A DNA stretch of 64,000 nt from Thermoproteota archaeon (GTDB lineage: Archaea > Korarchaeota > Korarchaeia > Korarchaeales > Korarchaeaceae), in NCBI GenBank assembly GCA_027492205.1, contig JAOZFN010000009.1, forward strand, positions 1 to 64,000, in the 5' to 3' direction. This document shows positions 25,038 through 35,644 of the stretch, in pieces (position 1 is the stretch's first letter; each line of letters opens with the position of its first letter). Position numbers and translations under genes: made by a program. Below the pieces are notes generated by a model. That model worked only from the letters and a program-made list of their open reading frames with translations, was not told the DNA's origin and ran no database searches.

Positions 25038-25634
25038 TCACATGCCAGGCCTCCTCAGCCTCGGGTCGGAGGGGGAGTACGGAAATGGACGGCCGAGCGT
25101 GTCGAGGGTGACGATCTCTTCGACCGGCCTCCTGCCTGTGGTTCTCGGTGAGGCCCGCGGCCTCCCGACGGTGAGCACAGCAACGGGACGCAGACCCGCG
25201 CCGACAGCCCCGACGGCTCTGAGCACGGCCTCATCGTTGAAGGCGCCCACCCAGCAGGTCCCGTATCCGAGGGCGTGGGCGGCGAGCATGGCGAACGTGC
25301 ACGCTATCGTGGCATCCTGAAGCGAGTAGAGCTCAGCCCCCCTGGTCCCGTACCTCCTCGCCGACACCGCAGGTTCAGCGAGAAACACCAGGGACACTGG
25401 GGCCTCAGCTACGAATCTCTGCCCCCAGCAGGCATCGGCGAGTCTCCTCCTAGTCTCCGGATCCTTCGCGACTACAATTCTATACGCTTGCAGGTTGCCG
25501 GCCGACGGCGCGCTGCAGGCCGCCTCTATTATCCTGTTCAGGTCTTCCTCACCCACCGGATCCGGGAGGTAAGACCTCACCGACCTCCTGCGGCCCATCA
25601 CCTCGAACAGGTCGGTGCAGTCCTTCCTCCCCAT
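25038..25634 (-). CDS. Nitroreductase-family FMN oxidoreductase
   Basis: The 198-residue protein matches the nitroreductase fold: RRRSVRSYLPDPV at the N-terminus (FMN phosphate), CSAPSAGNLQAYRIVV, LGYGTCWVGAFND, and LTVGRPRASP near the end. Such proteins reduce nitro compounds, quinones or flavins, or act in F420/flavin chemistry, and the substrate is unknown. It directly follows the aminotransferase gene on the same strand (1 bp gap), so the two are probably one operon. Confidence 0.9.
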   Translation of the reverse strand: MGRKDCTDLFEVMGRRRSVRSYLPDPVGEEDLNRIIEAACSAPSAGNLQAYRIVVAKDPETRRRLADACWGQRFVAEAPVSLVFLAEPAVSARRYGTRGAELYSLQDATIACTFAMLAAHALGYGTCWVGAFNDEAVLRAVGAVGAGLRPVAVLTVGRPRASPRTTGRRPVEEIVTLDTLGRPFPYSPSDPRLRRPGM

Positions 25635-25635
25635 G

Positions 25636-26745
25636 TCACCCCAGCTCCTTCCTCAGCTCCCTCTCCATGAGCTCGACGTCCTCCATCGTCAGCCTGCCGT
25701 AGCTGATCCTCATCCACTCCGGGGGCGCCCCGAAGGCCGCGCCCGGAACCACCCCCACCACGACATCCCTGGACGGGTCGAGGAGCCTCGAGACCAGTTC
25801 AGAAGAGTCCGGGAACTTAGGGTGCCTAGCGAAGACGTAGAACGCCCCCTTAGGCTCGACGAACTCGAATCCGAGCTTCATAAGGGCCCCTACCAAGGCG
25901 TCTCTCCTGAGCCTGTAGAACTCCCTCACCCCCTCGAAGTAGACTTCGTCGGCGGCCCGCACCTCCTCCGCGAACACCATCTGGGAGATGTCGCTGGACC
26001 CGGCCGTCGTGTGGTAGACGATTCTCCCTATCCTCTGAGCGACCTCCCTGTCCGACGAGTAGATGTAGCCTATCCTTATCCCCGGGAGGGAGAGGCTCTT
26101 CGAGGCAGTGTCCAGTATTAGATCCCCGGGGAAGGGTGGCCTGCCCTGGAAGTATATCTCATGGTACACGGCGTCGTTTATCAGGGCAACTCCCCGCCTG
26201 CTAAGCTCCTCCCAGAGCTCCTCGATCTGCCTCGAGGGTGGTACGTGCCCCGTAGGGTTATTGGGGAAGTTGATCAGCACACCCCTGACATCGTCCGAGA
26301 GCTTGGACAGGATCTCCTCAACGAGGTCCCCGGACAGGGGGTCGTACGTGTCGTACTTGACGCCAGCAGTCTCTGCCTGTGGATAGTAGAGCGGAAAGCC
26401 GGGCTTCGGTAGAAGTAACTTCCCCCCTCGGAACAGGGCCATGGACACGAAGCAGGCATGTGCCCCGCTGGCGGTTATGACAATCCTCTCAGGATCTTCG
26501 GGCAGGCCGAGCGTCCTCGCAGCGAACTCCGCGGCCGCCTTCCGCGTGGATTTCGTCCCCACAAAAGGTGTGTAGGACCTCCCCACCCCCTTAGCTCTCC
26601 GTAGAACGTCCTCCACGGGTAAGGGGGGATCGTGAGAGGGGGCCCCTATGTGAGCGTCGACCACGACTTTCCCCTGGCCTCTCAGGCTATCGCACCGAGC
26701 GAAAACGTCTCTAATGGACAGTACCTGAGTCCGCGAACCCGACAA
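25636..26745 (-). CDS. Class I/II PLP-dependent aminotransferase
   Basis: The 369-residue protein has fold-type I aminotransferase landmarks: NFPNNPTGHVPP, the PLP-lysine motif DTASKSLSLPGIRIGY (SKxxxxxGxRxG) and the substrate-carboxylate Arg in MRISYGRLT. It resembles archaeal aspartate/alanine-type aminotransferases, but the amino acid used cannot be told. The adjacent nitroreductase-family gene is cotranscribed. Confidence 0.9.
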   Translation of the reverse strand: MSGSRTQVLSIRDVFARCDSLRGQGKVVVDAHIGAPSHDPPLPVEDVLRRAKGVGRSYTPFVGTKSTRKAAAEFAARTLGLPEDPERIVITASGAHACFVSMALFRGGKLLLPKPGFPLYYPQAETAGVKYDTYDPLSGDLVEEILSKLSDDVRGVLINFPNNPTGHVPPSRQIEELWEELSRRGVALINDAVYHEIYFQGRPPFPGDLILDTASKSLSLPGIRIGYIYSSDREVAQRIGRIVYHTTAGSSDISQMVFAEEVRAADEVYFEGVREFYRLRRDALVGALMKLGFEFVEPKGAFYVFARHPKFPDSSELVSRLLDPSRDVVVGVVPGAAFGAPPEWMRISYGRLTMEDVELMERELRKELG

Positions 26746-26823
26746 CTAGTCTCCCTTGCCCCCAGTCAGGTATTGGAAAAACCTTTTTCTCCCGGTGGGG
26801 CGGCCCCTCCGAGCGAAGTTCTG

Positions 26824-28200
26824 CTAAACTCTCCCTAGCCCGGACGTCTTGCTGAATTTCTCGCCCAACACCGACTCCATTGCGGCCCTCTTCCTAGCGT
26901 ACTCGGCCATGGACTCGGCGCCCAGCTCCTCGAACAGGCTTGCAGCCTTCAGGTACCACCCGGCTGCCTCCGCATGGGATACCTCCGAGACGAGCTCGGC
27001 AATCCACAGCGTGGCGCGGGCCTCGACTTCGGCCACACCCGGTAGGTCGATGCCGGCCTCCCTGACACCCGCGGTCGAGAGCTTGAGCTCAGCCCACGCC
27101 CTAAACGCCCGATGCTTCAGCCCAGACTCGGTGAAGGCGAGGGCGGCCCTCTCAAGCGCCTCGTGATACTGAGCGAGGACCGGGGCCCCGGAATCGGCGT
27201 GGGGTCGGAGGGTCTCGGCGGCCTCTTGAAAAAGAACGCCTGCTAAAGCGCTCTTTCCGGACTTAACGGCCAGGCGTCCAGCTTTCATCAGCAACCTCCA
27301 CCTCCTAATGGGATCACGGCCTCTAGAGGACAGGGTTGACAGGATCGCCGCGGCAGCAAGCGGGAGCTCGGCCGCCTGAGCCTCCTCCGCGACCTCCTCC
27401 GAGTTCAGCTCCGGGGCGACCCGGATGACGGCAACCGCCTCAGCCCAGAAGCCGGCGTCTATCATGGCGTCCAAGGTCGCCAGCCGAGCACGTCGACTAA
27501 GCTCGGCCGCCGTTAGGCGGCCGATTAGACTCCACACGAAGGATGGCCAGTTCCCCAGGATGGATACCAGTACATCTCTCAAAGATCGGGCGGAGATTCT
27601 TCCGTCCTCCGCCCTCTCATACGACTCCTTCATGACGGATAGTACGATACCAGCGGGCCATCCAACCCTGCCCAGGGCGTCAACTCCTCTAAGATCTCTC
27701 CCAGACCGCTCAAATTCCTTGGCCAGGGACTGCTCGAGCCTCCGAAGTATGGCCGGATGAACATTCGTCAGGGATCCCGTCGCCAGCCTCAGGGCACTCG
27801 CAACGGGGCCATCCGCTCGCTTGGGCGAGTCTCGTTCAGCCCACTTGTGGTGAAGGGTCGCGGCGGCGAGCGCGCCCATGAAGAGGGCCTCCGGGTTAAC
27901 ATCCAAGCGATCCAGCGCCTTGAGGATCCGGGGGACTGCGGACGGATCCCGCAGGGTTAGGGCGTAGCCGAACCGGTACCACCAGTCGTAGTCGGTGGGA
28001 AGGTCCCCTCGGGGGCTGATGCCGAAGAGCGCCGCCCTGCGAAGCAGGGGAAGCCAGAGCACTAGTGACCTGAGCTTTGAGGCGTTCGCCGCCTTGGCTA
28101 AGCTCGAGAGGATCTCCTCCGACGAGGAACTCTCGGTCCGACGGTGCGACCGCAAGGCCGCCGAGAACAGCCTGGCCGCCAATCCGGGCTGAGGGAGCAC
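26824..28200 (-). CDS. Alpha-helical repeat protein of unknown function
   Basis: The 458-residue product is almost wholly helical, with Ala/Leu/Arg-rich amphipathic helix pairs (for example AALAFTESGLKHRAFRAWAE and AEAAGWYLKAASLFEELGA) that look like TPR/SEL1-type hairpins. No catalytic motif is seen. Such solenoids usually act as protein-binding scaffolds. It lies on the same strand as the glyS cluster but 57 bp downstream of glyS, and readthrough is possible. Confidence 0.7.
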   Translation of the reverse strand: MLPQPGLAARLFSAALRSHRRTESSSSEEILSSLAKAANASKLRSLVLWLPLLRRAALFGISPRGDLPTDYDWWYRFGYALTLRDPSAVPRILKALDRLDVNPEALFMGALAAATLHHKWAERDSPKRADGPVASALRLATGSLTNVHPAILRRLEQSLAKEFERSGRDLRGVDALGRVGWPAGIVLSVMKESYERAEDGRISARSLRDVLVSILGNWPSFVWSLIGRLTAAELSRRARLATLDAMIDAGFWAEAVAVIRVAPELNSEEVAEEAQAAELPLAAAAILSTLSSRGRDPIRRWRLLMKAGRLAVKSGKSALAGVLFQEAAETLRPHADSGAPVLAQYHEALERAALAFTESGLKHRAFRAWAELKLSTAGVREAGIDLPGVAEVEARATLWIAELVSEVSHAEAAGWYLKAASLFEELGAESMAEYARKRAAMESVLGEKFSKTSGLGRV

Positions 28201-28256
28201 GACGCCGCCGCAGCTCTGTACGTTAAGACTTGGACATTCCGAACGTAATACGTCGG

Positions 28257-29798
28257 TCAGCCGAGGGGTGTTCCTAGCTCCTCTAGGGGAGCCCCGGCCA
28301 GGAACCTCTTGACGGCCTCGACAAGGACGGCCCTGTCTGCCCTCACCTGGGCCATGGTGTCCCTGTCCCTGAGGGTGACGGTCCCGTCATCGAGCGTCTG
28401 ATAGTCGACCGTGATGCATAGCGGCGTTCCGACCTCGTCCATGCGCCTGTACCTCCTGCCTATGGAGTCCTTCTCGTCATAGTAGACGAAGAACTCGCCC
28501 GAGAGCTCCCGAGCTAGCTCCCTCGCGACCTCCGGGAGCCCGTCCTTCGAGACGAGTGGAAACACGGCCACGTCGATCGGGGCGAGGTACCTCGGTATCT
28601 TGAGCCACTTTCTCTTCTCATCCTCCACGTAGGACATCATGAGCAGGTGGAGAACCGTCCGGTCCAGGCCGATAGACGGCTCGTAGAGGTGCGGCGCCAC
28701 CTTTCCCCTCGGGGTCTGGACCGAGAGATCGATACCAGACGCCTTGGAGTGACCCTTCAGGTCGTAGTCGGTTCGGTAGGCATTGTTGACCAGCTCCACC
28801 CAACCGAGATCCTCTGTGTACACCTCGAGGTCCCAGTGGGCGGAGGCGTAGTGGGCCCTCTCGTCAGGGCCCAGCTCCCGATACCTGAGCCTCTCCAGCG
28901 GGAGGCCGATTACCTCGTTGAAGAACTTCTGATAGATCACCAGCCAGTAAGTGATGAGCGAGTTTATGGTGTAGCCGCTCTCCAGGGCCTCGCGGGCCGT
29001 AATCTCCGTGATCTCGCCCGTGTCTCTGTCATCCAACCGAAGGAACCTGAGCCTGTAGTCCAGCAGGGGCCTCAGCTTCTCGTCGTACTGAGATGTGTCC
29101 TCCGGATCGAAGAATACGTGGATCTCGAGCTGCTGGAACTCCCTCATCCTCACCAGGGCACGCCTGGGCGCTATCTCGTTCCTGAACACCCTCCCCCTCT
29201 GGGCCATTATGAAGGGGAGCTTCCCCCTCATGGTCAGGAAGGTCCTCCTGAACTCGACCACGCTGCCCTGAGTCGTCTCAGGCCTCAGAGCGGCGTTAGG
29301 CTCCTCTGCCTCGGCCCCGACTGCGATGGTGAACATCAGGTTGAACCTCTTCACCTCGGTCCAGTCGAAGGCCCCGCACTTGGGGCACCTGACCTCCCCC
29401 TCCAGCAGCATGCGGTGCAGCTCCTCGTCTGGGTATCCCTCGAGGTTCTCCTTCACCCCCAGCTTCTCCTCCAAGAGCTTGTCGATCCTGAACCTCGAGT
29501 GGCACCTCTTACACTCCACCAGCCTGTCGAAGAAGTGCTTGAGGTGTCCAGAGGCATCGAAGACCTGTATGGGAAGCATCAGCGGGGTCTCGAGCTCGAA
29601 CGCCCCTTCTGGCCTGACGATGTGCCTCCTCCACAGGTCGGCAATCTTTTCCTTAAGCCTGTAGCCCAGGGGCCCGTAGACCCAGAAGCCCGCGGGGGCC
29701 TGGGGGTACAGGTCCCTAGCGGAGGGCCAGAAGAATCCCCTCCGATTCGCCAGCTCGACAACCTTCTCGAACGTCCCCTTCACAGCAGGCCCAGCCAT
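28257..29798 (-). CDS. glyS: Glycyl-tRNA synthetase (alpha2 type)
   Basis: From ATG 29798 the product has 513 residues and begins MAGPAVKGTFEKVVELANRR. It has GFFWPSARDLYPQAPAGFWVYGPLG, a zinc-ribbon-like CKRCHSRFRID...CPKCGAFDW insert, motif 2 in FRNEIAPRRALVRMREFQQ and the C-terminal anticodon-binding domain (APIDVAVFPLV onward). This is the single-chain archaeal/eukaryotic type. The start overlaps the phosphoribosyltransferase gene by 19 bp, and an open frame further upstream is not coding. Confidence 0.96.
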   Translation of the reverse strand: MAGPAVKGTFEKVVELANRRGFFWPSARDLYPQAPAGFWVYGPLGYRLKEKIADLWRRHIVRPEGAFELETPLMLPIQVFDASGHLKHFFDRLVECKRCHSRFRIDKLLEEKLGVKENLEGYPDEELHRMLLEGEVRCPKCGAFDWTEVKRFNLMFTIAVGAEAEEPNAALRPETTQGSVVEFRRTFLTMRGKLPFIMAQRGRVFRNEIAPRRALVRMREFQQLEIHVFFDPEDTSQYDEKLRPLLDYRLRFLRLDDRDTGEITEITAREALESGYTINSLITYWLVIYQKFFNEVIGLPLERLRYRELGPDERAHYASAHWDLEVYTEDLGWVELVNNAYRTDYDLKGHSKASGIDLSVQTPRGKVAPHLYEPSIGLDRTVLHLLMMSYVEDEKRKWLKIPRYLAPIDVAVFPLVSKDGLPEVARELARELSGEFFVYYDEKDSIGRRYRRMDEVGTPLCITVDYQTLDDGTVTLRDRDTMAQVRADRAVLVEAVKRFLAGAPLEELGTPLG

Positions 29799-30349
29799 CG
29801 GACCACCTTCTCCGGAATCTTGGCCTCCTCTAGGATCACCCGAAGGGCGTCCTCCTTGCTCGAGCCCTCCATGGTCAGCATCTCCATTAGAAACTTGGCG
29901 GTCTCCGCGTACTCCCAGGGGTATATCACCCAGCTCTCGGTCTGCTCCACGTAGTAGTCCGGAGTTACCTTGCTCCAAGGCTTGTAGTGGAGCGTCGCGG
30001 CGCGGACCTCCGAGGCCCCCATTTCCCTCACGTGCCTGACGGCCTCGGCTAGGCTGTCTCCCGTGTCGGCCACGTCGTCCACCACCAGCACCCTCTTTCC
30101 GTCCACCCTTTCCCTGAGGGGCTCCACGATCCTAGCTCCCTCCCTCTTCTCGAGGGCGGAGTAGTGCTCTATCCTCACGCTCCTTATCTCCCTAACGTCC
30201 AGGAAGTCGCTGAGATAGCGGGCGATGACCATGCCACCCCTGAAGATGGACACGAGGACCTCGGGCCGGTATCCGTTCCTGGTGATCTTGTCTGCCAGCT
30301 TCATGGTCATCTCGAGGATGTCGTTCGGCCTAACGGTCAGAAACTCCAC
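29780..30349 (-). CDS. Purine phosphoribosyltransferase family protein
   Basis: The type I phosphoribosyltransferase motif VLVVDDVADTGDSL binds PRPP, and SIFRGGMVIARYLSDFL matches the family N-terminal half. The C-terminal WVIYPWEYAETA is typical of archaeal Gpt/hypoxanthine-guanine-type enzymes, which salvage purine bases. GTG 30349 (preceded by GGGAGGT) is chosen over an in-frame ATG 15 nt upstream. It overlaps both neighbours, mazG and glyS, in a tight operon. Confidence 0.87.
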   Translation of the reverse strand: MEFLTVRPNDILEMTMKLADKITRNGYRPEVLVSIFRGGMVIARYLSDFLDVREIRSVRIEHYSALEKREGARIVEPLRERVDGKRVLVVDDVADTGDSLAEAVRHVREMGASEVRAATLHYKPWSKVTPDYYVEQTESWVIYPWEYAETAKFLMEMLTMEGSSKEDALRVILEEAKIPEKVVRWLGLL

Positions 30350-30656
30350 CAGACCACCTCCCAACCTGAAGGGGAGGACAGCGACACGGCTTGAAGCCGC
30401 ACCGGGGACACCCCCAACCGTACCTCTCGACGAACGCCGACTCCAAGTCGACGTCCAGGAGGTCGAGGGTGCTTAACAGCCAGGCGAAGACGTCCGCCGC
30501 CTCGGCCCTGATGTCCTCCTCAGATCCCCGCCTGATAGCCTCCAGCAGCTCACCCAGCTCCTCAACGAGGTGCAGAGCCGTGAGCGGGGCGCCCCTCTCC
30601 GAGTCCCTCTCGTGGTAGGTCTCCCGAATGAGCGCCTGGGCCTCGGAGATCCTCAA
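30330..30656 (-). CDS. MazG-like NTP pyrophosphohydrolase with zinc-binding tail
   Basis: The 108-residue protein has the MazG helical signature LVEELGELLEAIRRG (EExxE metal-binding) and EAADVFAWLLSTLD (ExxD). A Cys-rich tail, GCPRCGFKPCRCPP, probably binds zinc, which most MazG proteins lack. It should hydrolyse non-canonical or excess nucleoside triphosphates. It is 12 bp downstream of the Sec61-beta gene and overlaps the purine phosphoribosyltransferase by 20 bp. Confidence 0.85.
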   Translation of the reverse strand: MRISEAQALIRETYHERDSERGAPLTALHLVEELGELLEAIRRGSEEDIRAEAADVFAWLLSTLDLLDVDLESAFVERYGWGCPRCGFKPCRCPPLQVGRWSGGVSDR

Positions 30657-30668
30657 CTGGCAGGCACC

Positions 30669-30833
30669 TCACGCGGCCGCCCTAAGCACTAGGAGGATCA
30701 CGGAAGACGCTATGGAGACCGCCACGGGGAACCACTTTGGAACCTTCAGGCCGCCGGACTCCTCCTGTGAGAAGGACAGCAAGCCGGCGGTCGACATCGG
30801 CATGAAGCTCCGCTCCTTCTTTTTCTTGGGCAT
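30669..30833 (-). CDS. secG: Preprotein translocase Sec61-beta subunit
   Basis: This 54-residue reading frame has a basic N-terminus (MPKKKKERS), the conserved MPMSTAGLLSFSQEES, a short linker KVPKWFP and one C-terminal membrane helix (VAVSIASSVILLVL). That is the layout of archaeal Sec61-beta, a small partner of SecY in the membrane. A TATA-like GTTATATCC on the minus strand (about 30866-30874) lies 37 nt before ATG 30833. It is the first gene of the cluster with mazG, the phosphoribosyltransferase and glyS. Confidence 0.88.
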   Translation of the reverse strand: MPKKKKERSFMPMSTAGLLSFSQEESGGLKVPKWFPVAVSIASSVILLVLRAAA

Positions 30834-30943
30834 ACTCCCTCCCCTTCGCCCACCGAGGGGACGAGGGATATAACTTTGACTCCAACCGCTGTAACTGGGT
30901 CAGGGGCCGACCAGTGGAAAAATCTTAAGGTCGAGCGGACGGG

Positions 30944-31918
30944 GTGAGCGCCTCGTTGGAGATAAGACTCTCAAACGGCGTAGAGGTTCGTGAGGGGGAC
31001 ACCAGAATCCTCCTCGACCCGAGGAGGACGGAGCCAGGCGTGCCCACCCTGGTGTCCCACGCACACGCCGATCACGTGCCGAGGGACCTCAAGACCTCCT
31101 CCTCACCGCTCGCCTGCACCCGAGCAACGGCGGACGTGATATGGGCCAGGTACGGGGGTATCAGGAGGCCGGTGATAGTCGAGTTTGGGGAGCCCATAGA
31201 GGTTGGCAGCCTGACGATCACGGCCTATCCAGCCGGGCACATCCTCGGCTCGGCCATGTTCCTCATCGAGGGCAGGGGACCTTCCCTCCTGTACACGGGC
31301 GACGTTAACCCCCTGGGGGGCCTCACGGTCGAGTCGCCAGCGATCGTTCCGAGGGCGGACGTGATAGTCATGGAGTCCACCTACGGCTCCCCGAGGTTCG
31401 GGTTTCCCCACCCCCAGAGGGTCAGGGCTGAGCTCGCCCTCTGGGCGGCCAGGGTCATGAGGGAAGGGTCTACGCCCGCCGTGCTGGCCTACGCCGTTGG
31501 AAAGGCCCAAGAGGTCATCGCAGCGCTGAACAGGCTGCTCGACGTCCCGGTTCAGGCCGATCCTGAGATCATGAGGGTGACCGAGGCTTACAAAAACCAC
31601 ACTAAGGCAGATCTCTCTGCCTCCCCGCTGGGAGGCCACGAAGGTGGAGTCGCCGTCGTGAGCGCCCGAAGCAGGGCGGTCGCCAGAAGGCTCTCCTTGG
31701 CGACTGGGTGGGTGGTACTGAGGGTTCCCAGGTGGGCTGACGCCGGATTCCCTCTGAGCTCTCACGCGGATTACGCGGGGCTGGTGGAGGTCGCGAGGAG
31801 ATCAGAAGCAGGTAGGGCTTACACGGTTTGGGGACGGACGAGAGAGCTTGCGAGAGGGCTAACCCTGGAGCTGGGCGTGGAGGCCAAGCCACTCAGCTCG
31901 AGGTGGGAGTCCCTCTAA
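30944..31918 (+). CDS. Beta-lactamase-fold (beta-CASP-like) exonuclease-type protein
   Basis: The 324-residue protein has the metallo-beta-lactamase motif SHAHADH, further metal ligands in YPAGHILGSAMF and YTGDVNPLGG, then VIVMESTYGSPRF and the late LSSHADYAGL. This is the set found in the YhcE/DNA-ligase-associated exonuclease and RNA 3'-processing factor group. It probably acts on nucleic acid. GTG 30944 lies 25 nt after a TATA-like AATCTTAAGG, so it is probably leaderless; TTG 30956 is an alternative. Confidence 0.85.
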   Translation: MSASLEIRLSNGVEVREGDTRILLDPRRTEPGVPTLVSHAHADHVPRDLKTSSSPLACTRATADVIWARYGGIRRPVIVEFGEPIEVGSLTITAYPAGHILGSAMFLIEGRGPSLLYTGDVNPLGGLTVESPAIVPRADVIVMESTYGSPRFGFPHPQRVRAELALWAARVMREGSTPAVLAYAVGKAQEVIAALNRLLDVPVQADPEIMRVTEAYKNHTKADLSASPLGGHEGGVAVVSARSRAVARRLSLATGWVVLRVPRWADAGFPLSSHADYAGLVEVARRSEAGRAYTVWGRTRELARGLTLELGVEAKPLSSRWESL

Positions 31919-31959
31919 CCGGCCTCCATGCCCAGCCCTCCCCTACAACCCTCCGAACC

Positions 31960-32466
31960 TCAGGCCTTAGCGAGGGACCGGAGGACCTCAGGCGGGATCT
32001 CGTCGGGCACTATAGATGCCTGCTCCCTGACGGTCTCCAGCACGAGCGAGGTGTTGGTCTCCCTCACGCCGGGGATGCTAAGTATCCTCTTCAGGAGCTC
32101 GTTGAGCTCGTGCTGATCGCCAGCGATGAGCTTCACGACTATGTCGTACGGGCCCGTTATCTCGTGGACCTCGAGCACGTTCTGTGGGGCGATATCGACA
32201 ACCTTCTTGGCCACCTCTGCGTGCTTGCCTGGCTCTGTCCTCATGAGGATTATGTACTTGTACCCCTTGCCCAGCTTGGCGTGGTCCACTAGGGCCGTGT
32301 ACCCCTTGATGATCCCCAGCTCCTCCAGCTTCCTGACCTTCTTCATGACGCCAGCTGGACTCATGCCAAGCTCCCTGGCGATCTGGGTGTATGTCACCCT
32401 CCCGTCCTCCACGAGCTTCTTCAGGATATTTAACTCCCGGTTGGTTATACCCTTCCTTCTGGGCAT
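31960..32466 (-). CDS. Lrp/AsnC-family transcription regulator
   Basis: The 168-residue protein has an N-terminal HTH (LEDGRVTYTQIARELGMSPA-like segment, about 15-60) and a C-terminal RAM/ACT-type ligand domain (EVHEITGPYDIVVKLIAGDQ and IPGVRETNTSLVLE). Lrp-type proteins form octamers and sense amino acids. The divergent DUF2070 gene is 110 bp away, and the lower-G+C intergenic stretch may hold its operator. Confidence 0.92.
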   Translation of the reverse strand: MPRRKGITNRELNILKKLVEDGRVTYTQIARELGMSPAGVMKKVRKLEELGIIKGYTALVDHAKLGKGYKYIILMRTEPGKHAEVAKKVVDIAPQNVLEVHEITGPYDIVVKLIAGDQHELNELLKRILSIPGVRETNTSLVLETVREQASIVPDEIPPEVLRSLAKA

Positions 32467-32576
32467 TACAAAGTCACCCCTACATCCTCGACTCCGAAGG
32501 GCGCATTATCGCGCCCTACCAACCCTAAACATCAGAAACCTAAATAAAAAGTTTCAAGTTAAGGCCGTGTCTCCCA

Positions 32577-34310
32577 ATGGCCTTCCCAATATTTTACAGG
32601 GGAATAATCAAAGCCGCTAGAAGGGTCTTCAGATTAGGCAGTTTTCGACTGGCGGTCGGCATAGGAGCCCTTGAGGGCGCAGCACTATTCTTAGCGTGTT
32701 TTTGGGTGTGCGACATCAACGCAACGATTTGGTTAACACTAACATATTCCGCATCTCTCGTAATTGCGTTCACACTGTTGAGCGGCGTCGGCGGGCCACT
32801 CGACTCGAGGAGGGCCGCCTGGCTGGTAACACTCACACAGGCACCTCTTGCCATCGCACCCCTGGCGCTCGCCCCCCTCGGGGCCAGGGGGATCTACTCG
32901 GGGCTGCTGGCTGGCCTCCACGCCTCCATCTATCTGAGGGCCCTCTCGGTCCTGTCAATGACCATGGAGGTTGGGAGGGCGCTTCCATCCTTTCTTGCGC
33001 CTCTTCTCGTGGCTTGGTGGCCGGTTAAGTCCGGTGAGATGGGACTTCCACTGCTCGGCCTCCCACTGCTGACCGCGGCACTCACACTCTGGCTGACGCT
33101 GGAGACGGAAGACAGGATTTCGAGGAGGCTCGTCGGAGAGAACGCCCTTCAGACGGTGAGGGCAATTGCCAGGCTCCTGCTTGTGGGCGACCCGGACCCC
33201 CTGGAGAGCATCCTCGCCGCGAGGGCCAAGCCGGGGAGGGTGGGGATCCTGGGGGTGAAGTTGGGGAGCGTGGCGGTTGTGGCCCCCGACTTCCACCCCG
33301 GACCGCTTGGAGATGCCGGCAGCTCCAACGGGCCCTACAGGGTCTTATCAAGCTTAGAGGGGGCTGGACTCAAGGCGATATTCCTCAGGAGGGTGAGCAC
33401 TCACGGGAGGAACCTCCCCAGCAGGTGGTGGATTGACAAGGTGGCCGAGCGCACCCTGGTGATCTTGAATTCTGCCCCCCCGGTTGAAGTGGGTCCCCCG
33501 GTGATCGTCAGATCGGAGACGGAGAGCATCGAGGTGTCCGCCCAGCGATTTGGCGACTACGTGCTGCTAGCAATATCCGGCTGGCCCAGAGACGCCGAGG
33601 ACTTCCCTGAGACGGTCGAGCTGAGGCTGAAGGAGCGGGTTTCCGCCTCGGGCGGCGGGCCTATCCCGCTGATCGTTGACAGGCACGACTCCCTCGGGGC
33701 CGGCGAGCCGTGGAGCGTTGAGCCCTTCAGCGTGGAGGAGGAGCTCATCTTGGAAGCCGCCTGGAGGGCGTATCGGGGGGCGGTCGGCTCCCCCACCTCC
33801 AAGCGAGTGCTCGTGGGATTCGGCTCGGCCCACGGTCTCAAGGATGAACTCTCAAGCGTGGGGCCCGGTGGAGTGAGGGTCGTAACCTTGAGGGCGGCCG
33901 ACGGATCCTGGGCCGTCGCCTACGTGTCTGTGGACGGAAACAACATGGTGCCGGAGCTCAGGGCCAGGATATGCGCGAGGCTCAGGTCGGCCAGATACGA
34001 GCCCATAGTCGCCACCACTGACACGCACTACACGCTCTCGCCCGAGACCCCGATCAACCCGGTGGGGTGGGAGGGTGAGGAGGAGGCCGTCCTTAGGCTG
34101 GTAGAGACGGCCCTGGAGGAGGCCGAGTCATCGGAGGCACCAGCGCCCGTGAGCGCAGGCTACGGTGAGTTGGAGGTCATGCTGGTCGGTCGAGAAGCCG
34201 TCGACTCCATCGCCCTCGCGGCCGTGACGGCAGACCACGCGGCCCCCCTCGTGGCGATGGGGGCCGCGGTGCCGATGCTGCCTACGGCGCTGGTGGGCCT
34301 CCTGTTCTGA
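32577..34310 (+). CDS. DUF2070-family membrane protein
   Basis: The 577-residue protein has about seven membrane helices in its first 190 residues and a large soluble C-terminal domain. The soluble part has conserved His/Asp-containing phrases (VVAPDFHPGPLGDAG, VDRHDSLGAG, IVATTDTHYTLSPE), typical of the archaeal DUF2070 family. These His/Asp clusters look like a metal-dependent hydrolase site, but no activity is established. The first 150 bp are lower in G+C than the rest. TATA-like AAATAAAAA (about 32540) precedes ATG 32577. Confidence 0.82.
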   Translation: MAFPIFYRGIIKAARRVFRLGSFRLAVGIGALEGAALFLACFWVCDINATIWLTLTYSASLVIAFTLLSGVGGPLDSRRAAWLVTLTQAPLAIAPLALAPLGARGIYSGLLAGLHASIYLRALSVLSMTMEVGRALPSFLAPLLVAWWPVKSGEMGLPLLGLPLLTAALTLWLTLETEDRISRRLVGENALQTVRAIARLLLVGDPDPLESILAARAKPGRVGILGVKLGSVAVVAPDFHPGPLGDAGSSNGPYRVLSSLEGAGLKAIFLRRVSTHGRNLPSRWWIDKVAERTLVILNSAPPVEVGPPVIVRSETESIEVSAQRFGDYVLLAISGWPRDAEDFPETVELRLKERVSASGGGPIPLIVDRHDSLGAGEPWSVEPFSVEEELILEAAWRAYRGAVGSPTSKRVLVGFGSAHGLKDELSSVGPGGVRVVTLRAADGSWAVAYVSVDGNNMVPELRARICARLRSARYEPIVATTDTHYTLSPETPINPVGWEGEEEAVLRLVETALEEAESSEAPAPVSAGYGELEVMLVGREAVDSIALAAVTADHAAPLVAMGAAVPMLPTALVGLLF

Positions 34311-34370
34311 GGTGGGTTGGCCTAAGCTGAGGCGCGACAGATTTAATTCAGGAGAGGGGAGATTAAAGAG

Positions 34371-35640
<1,270 letters not shown>

Positions 35641-35644
<4 letters not shown>

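Noticed and set aside
28647-29954. 435-residue plus-strand open frame across glyS
   Set aside because: It is antisense to glycyl-tRNA synthetase and rich in Leu/Gln/Pro/His, as expected for a shadow of a G+C-rich gene.
29799-29978. Longer glyS start
   Set aside because: The extra 60 residues are Gly/Arg/Asp-rich and overlap the phosphoribosyltransferase gene; the normal GlyRS N-terminus starts at 29798.
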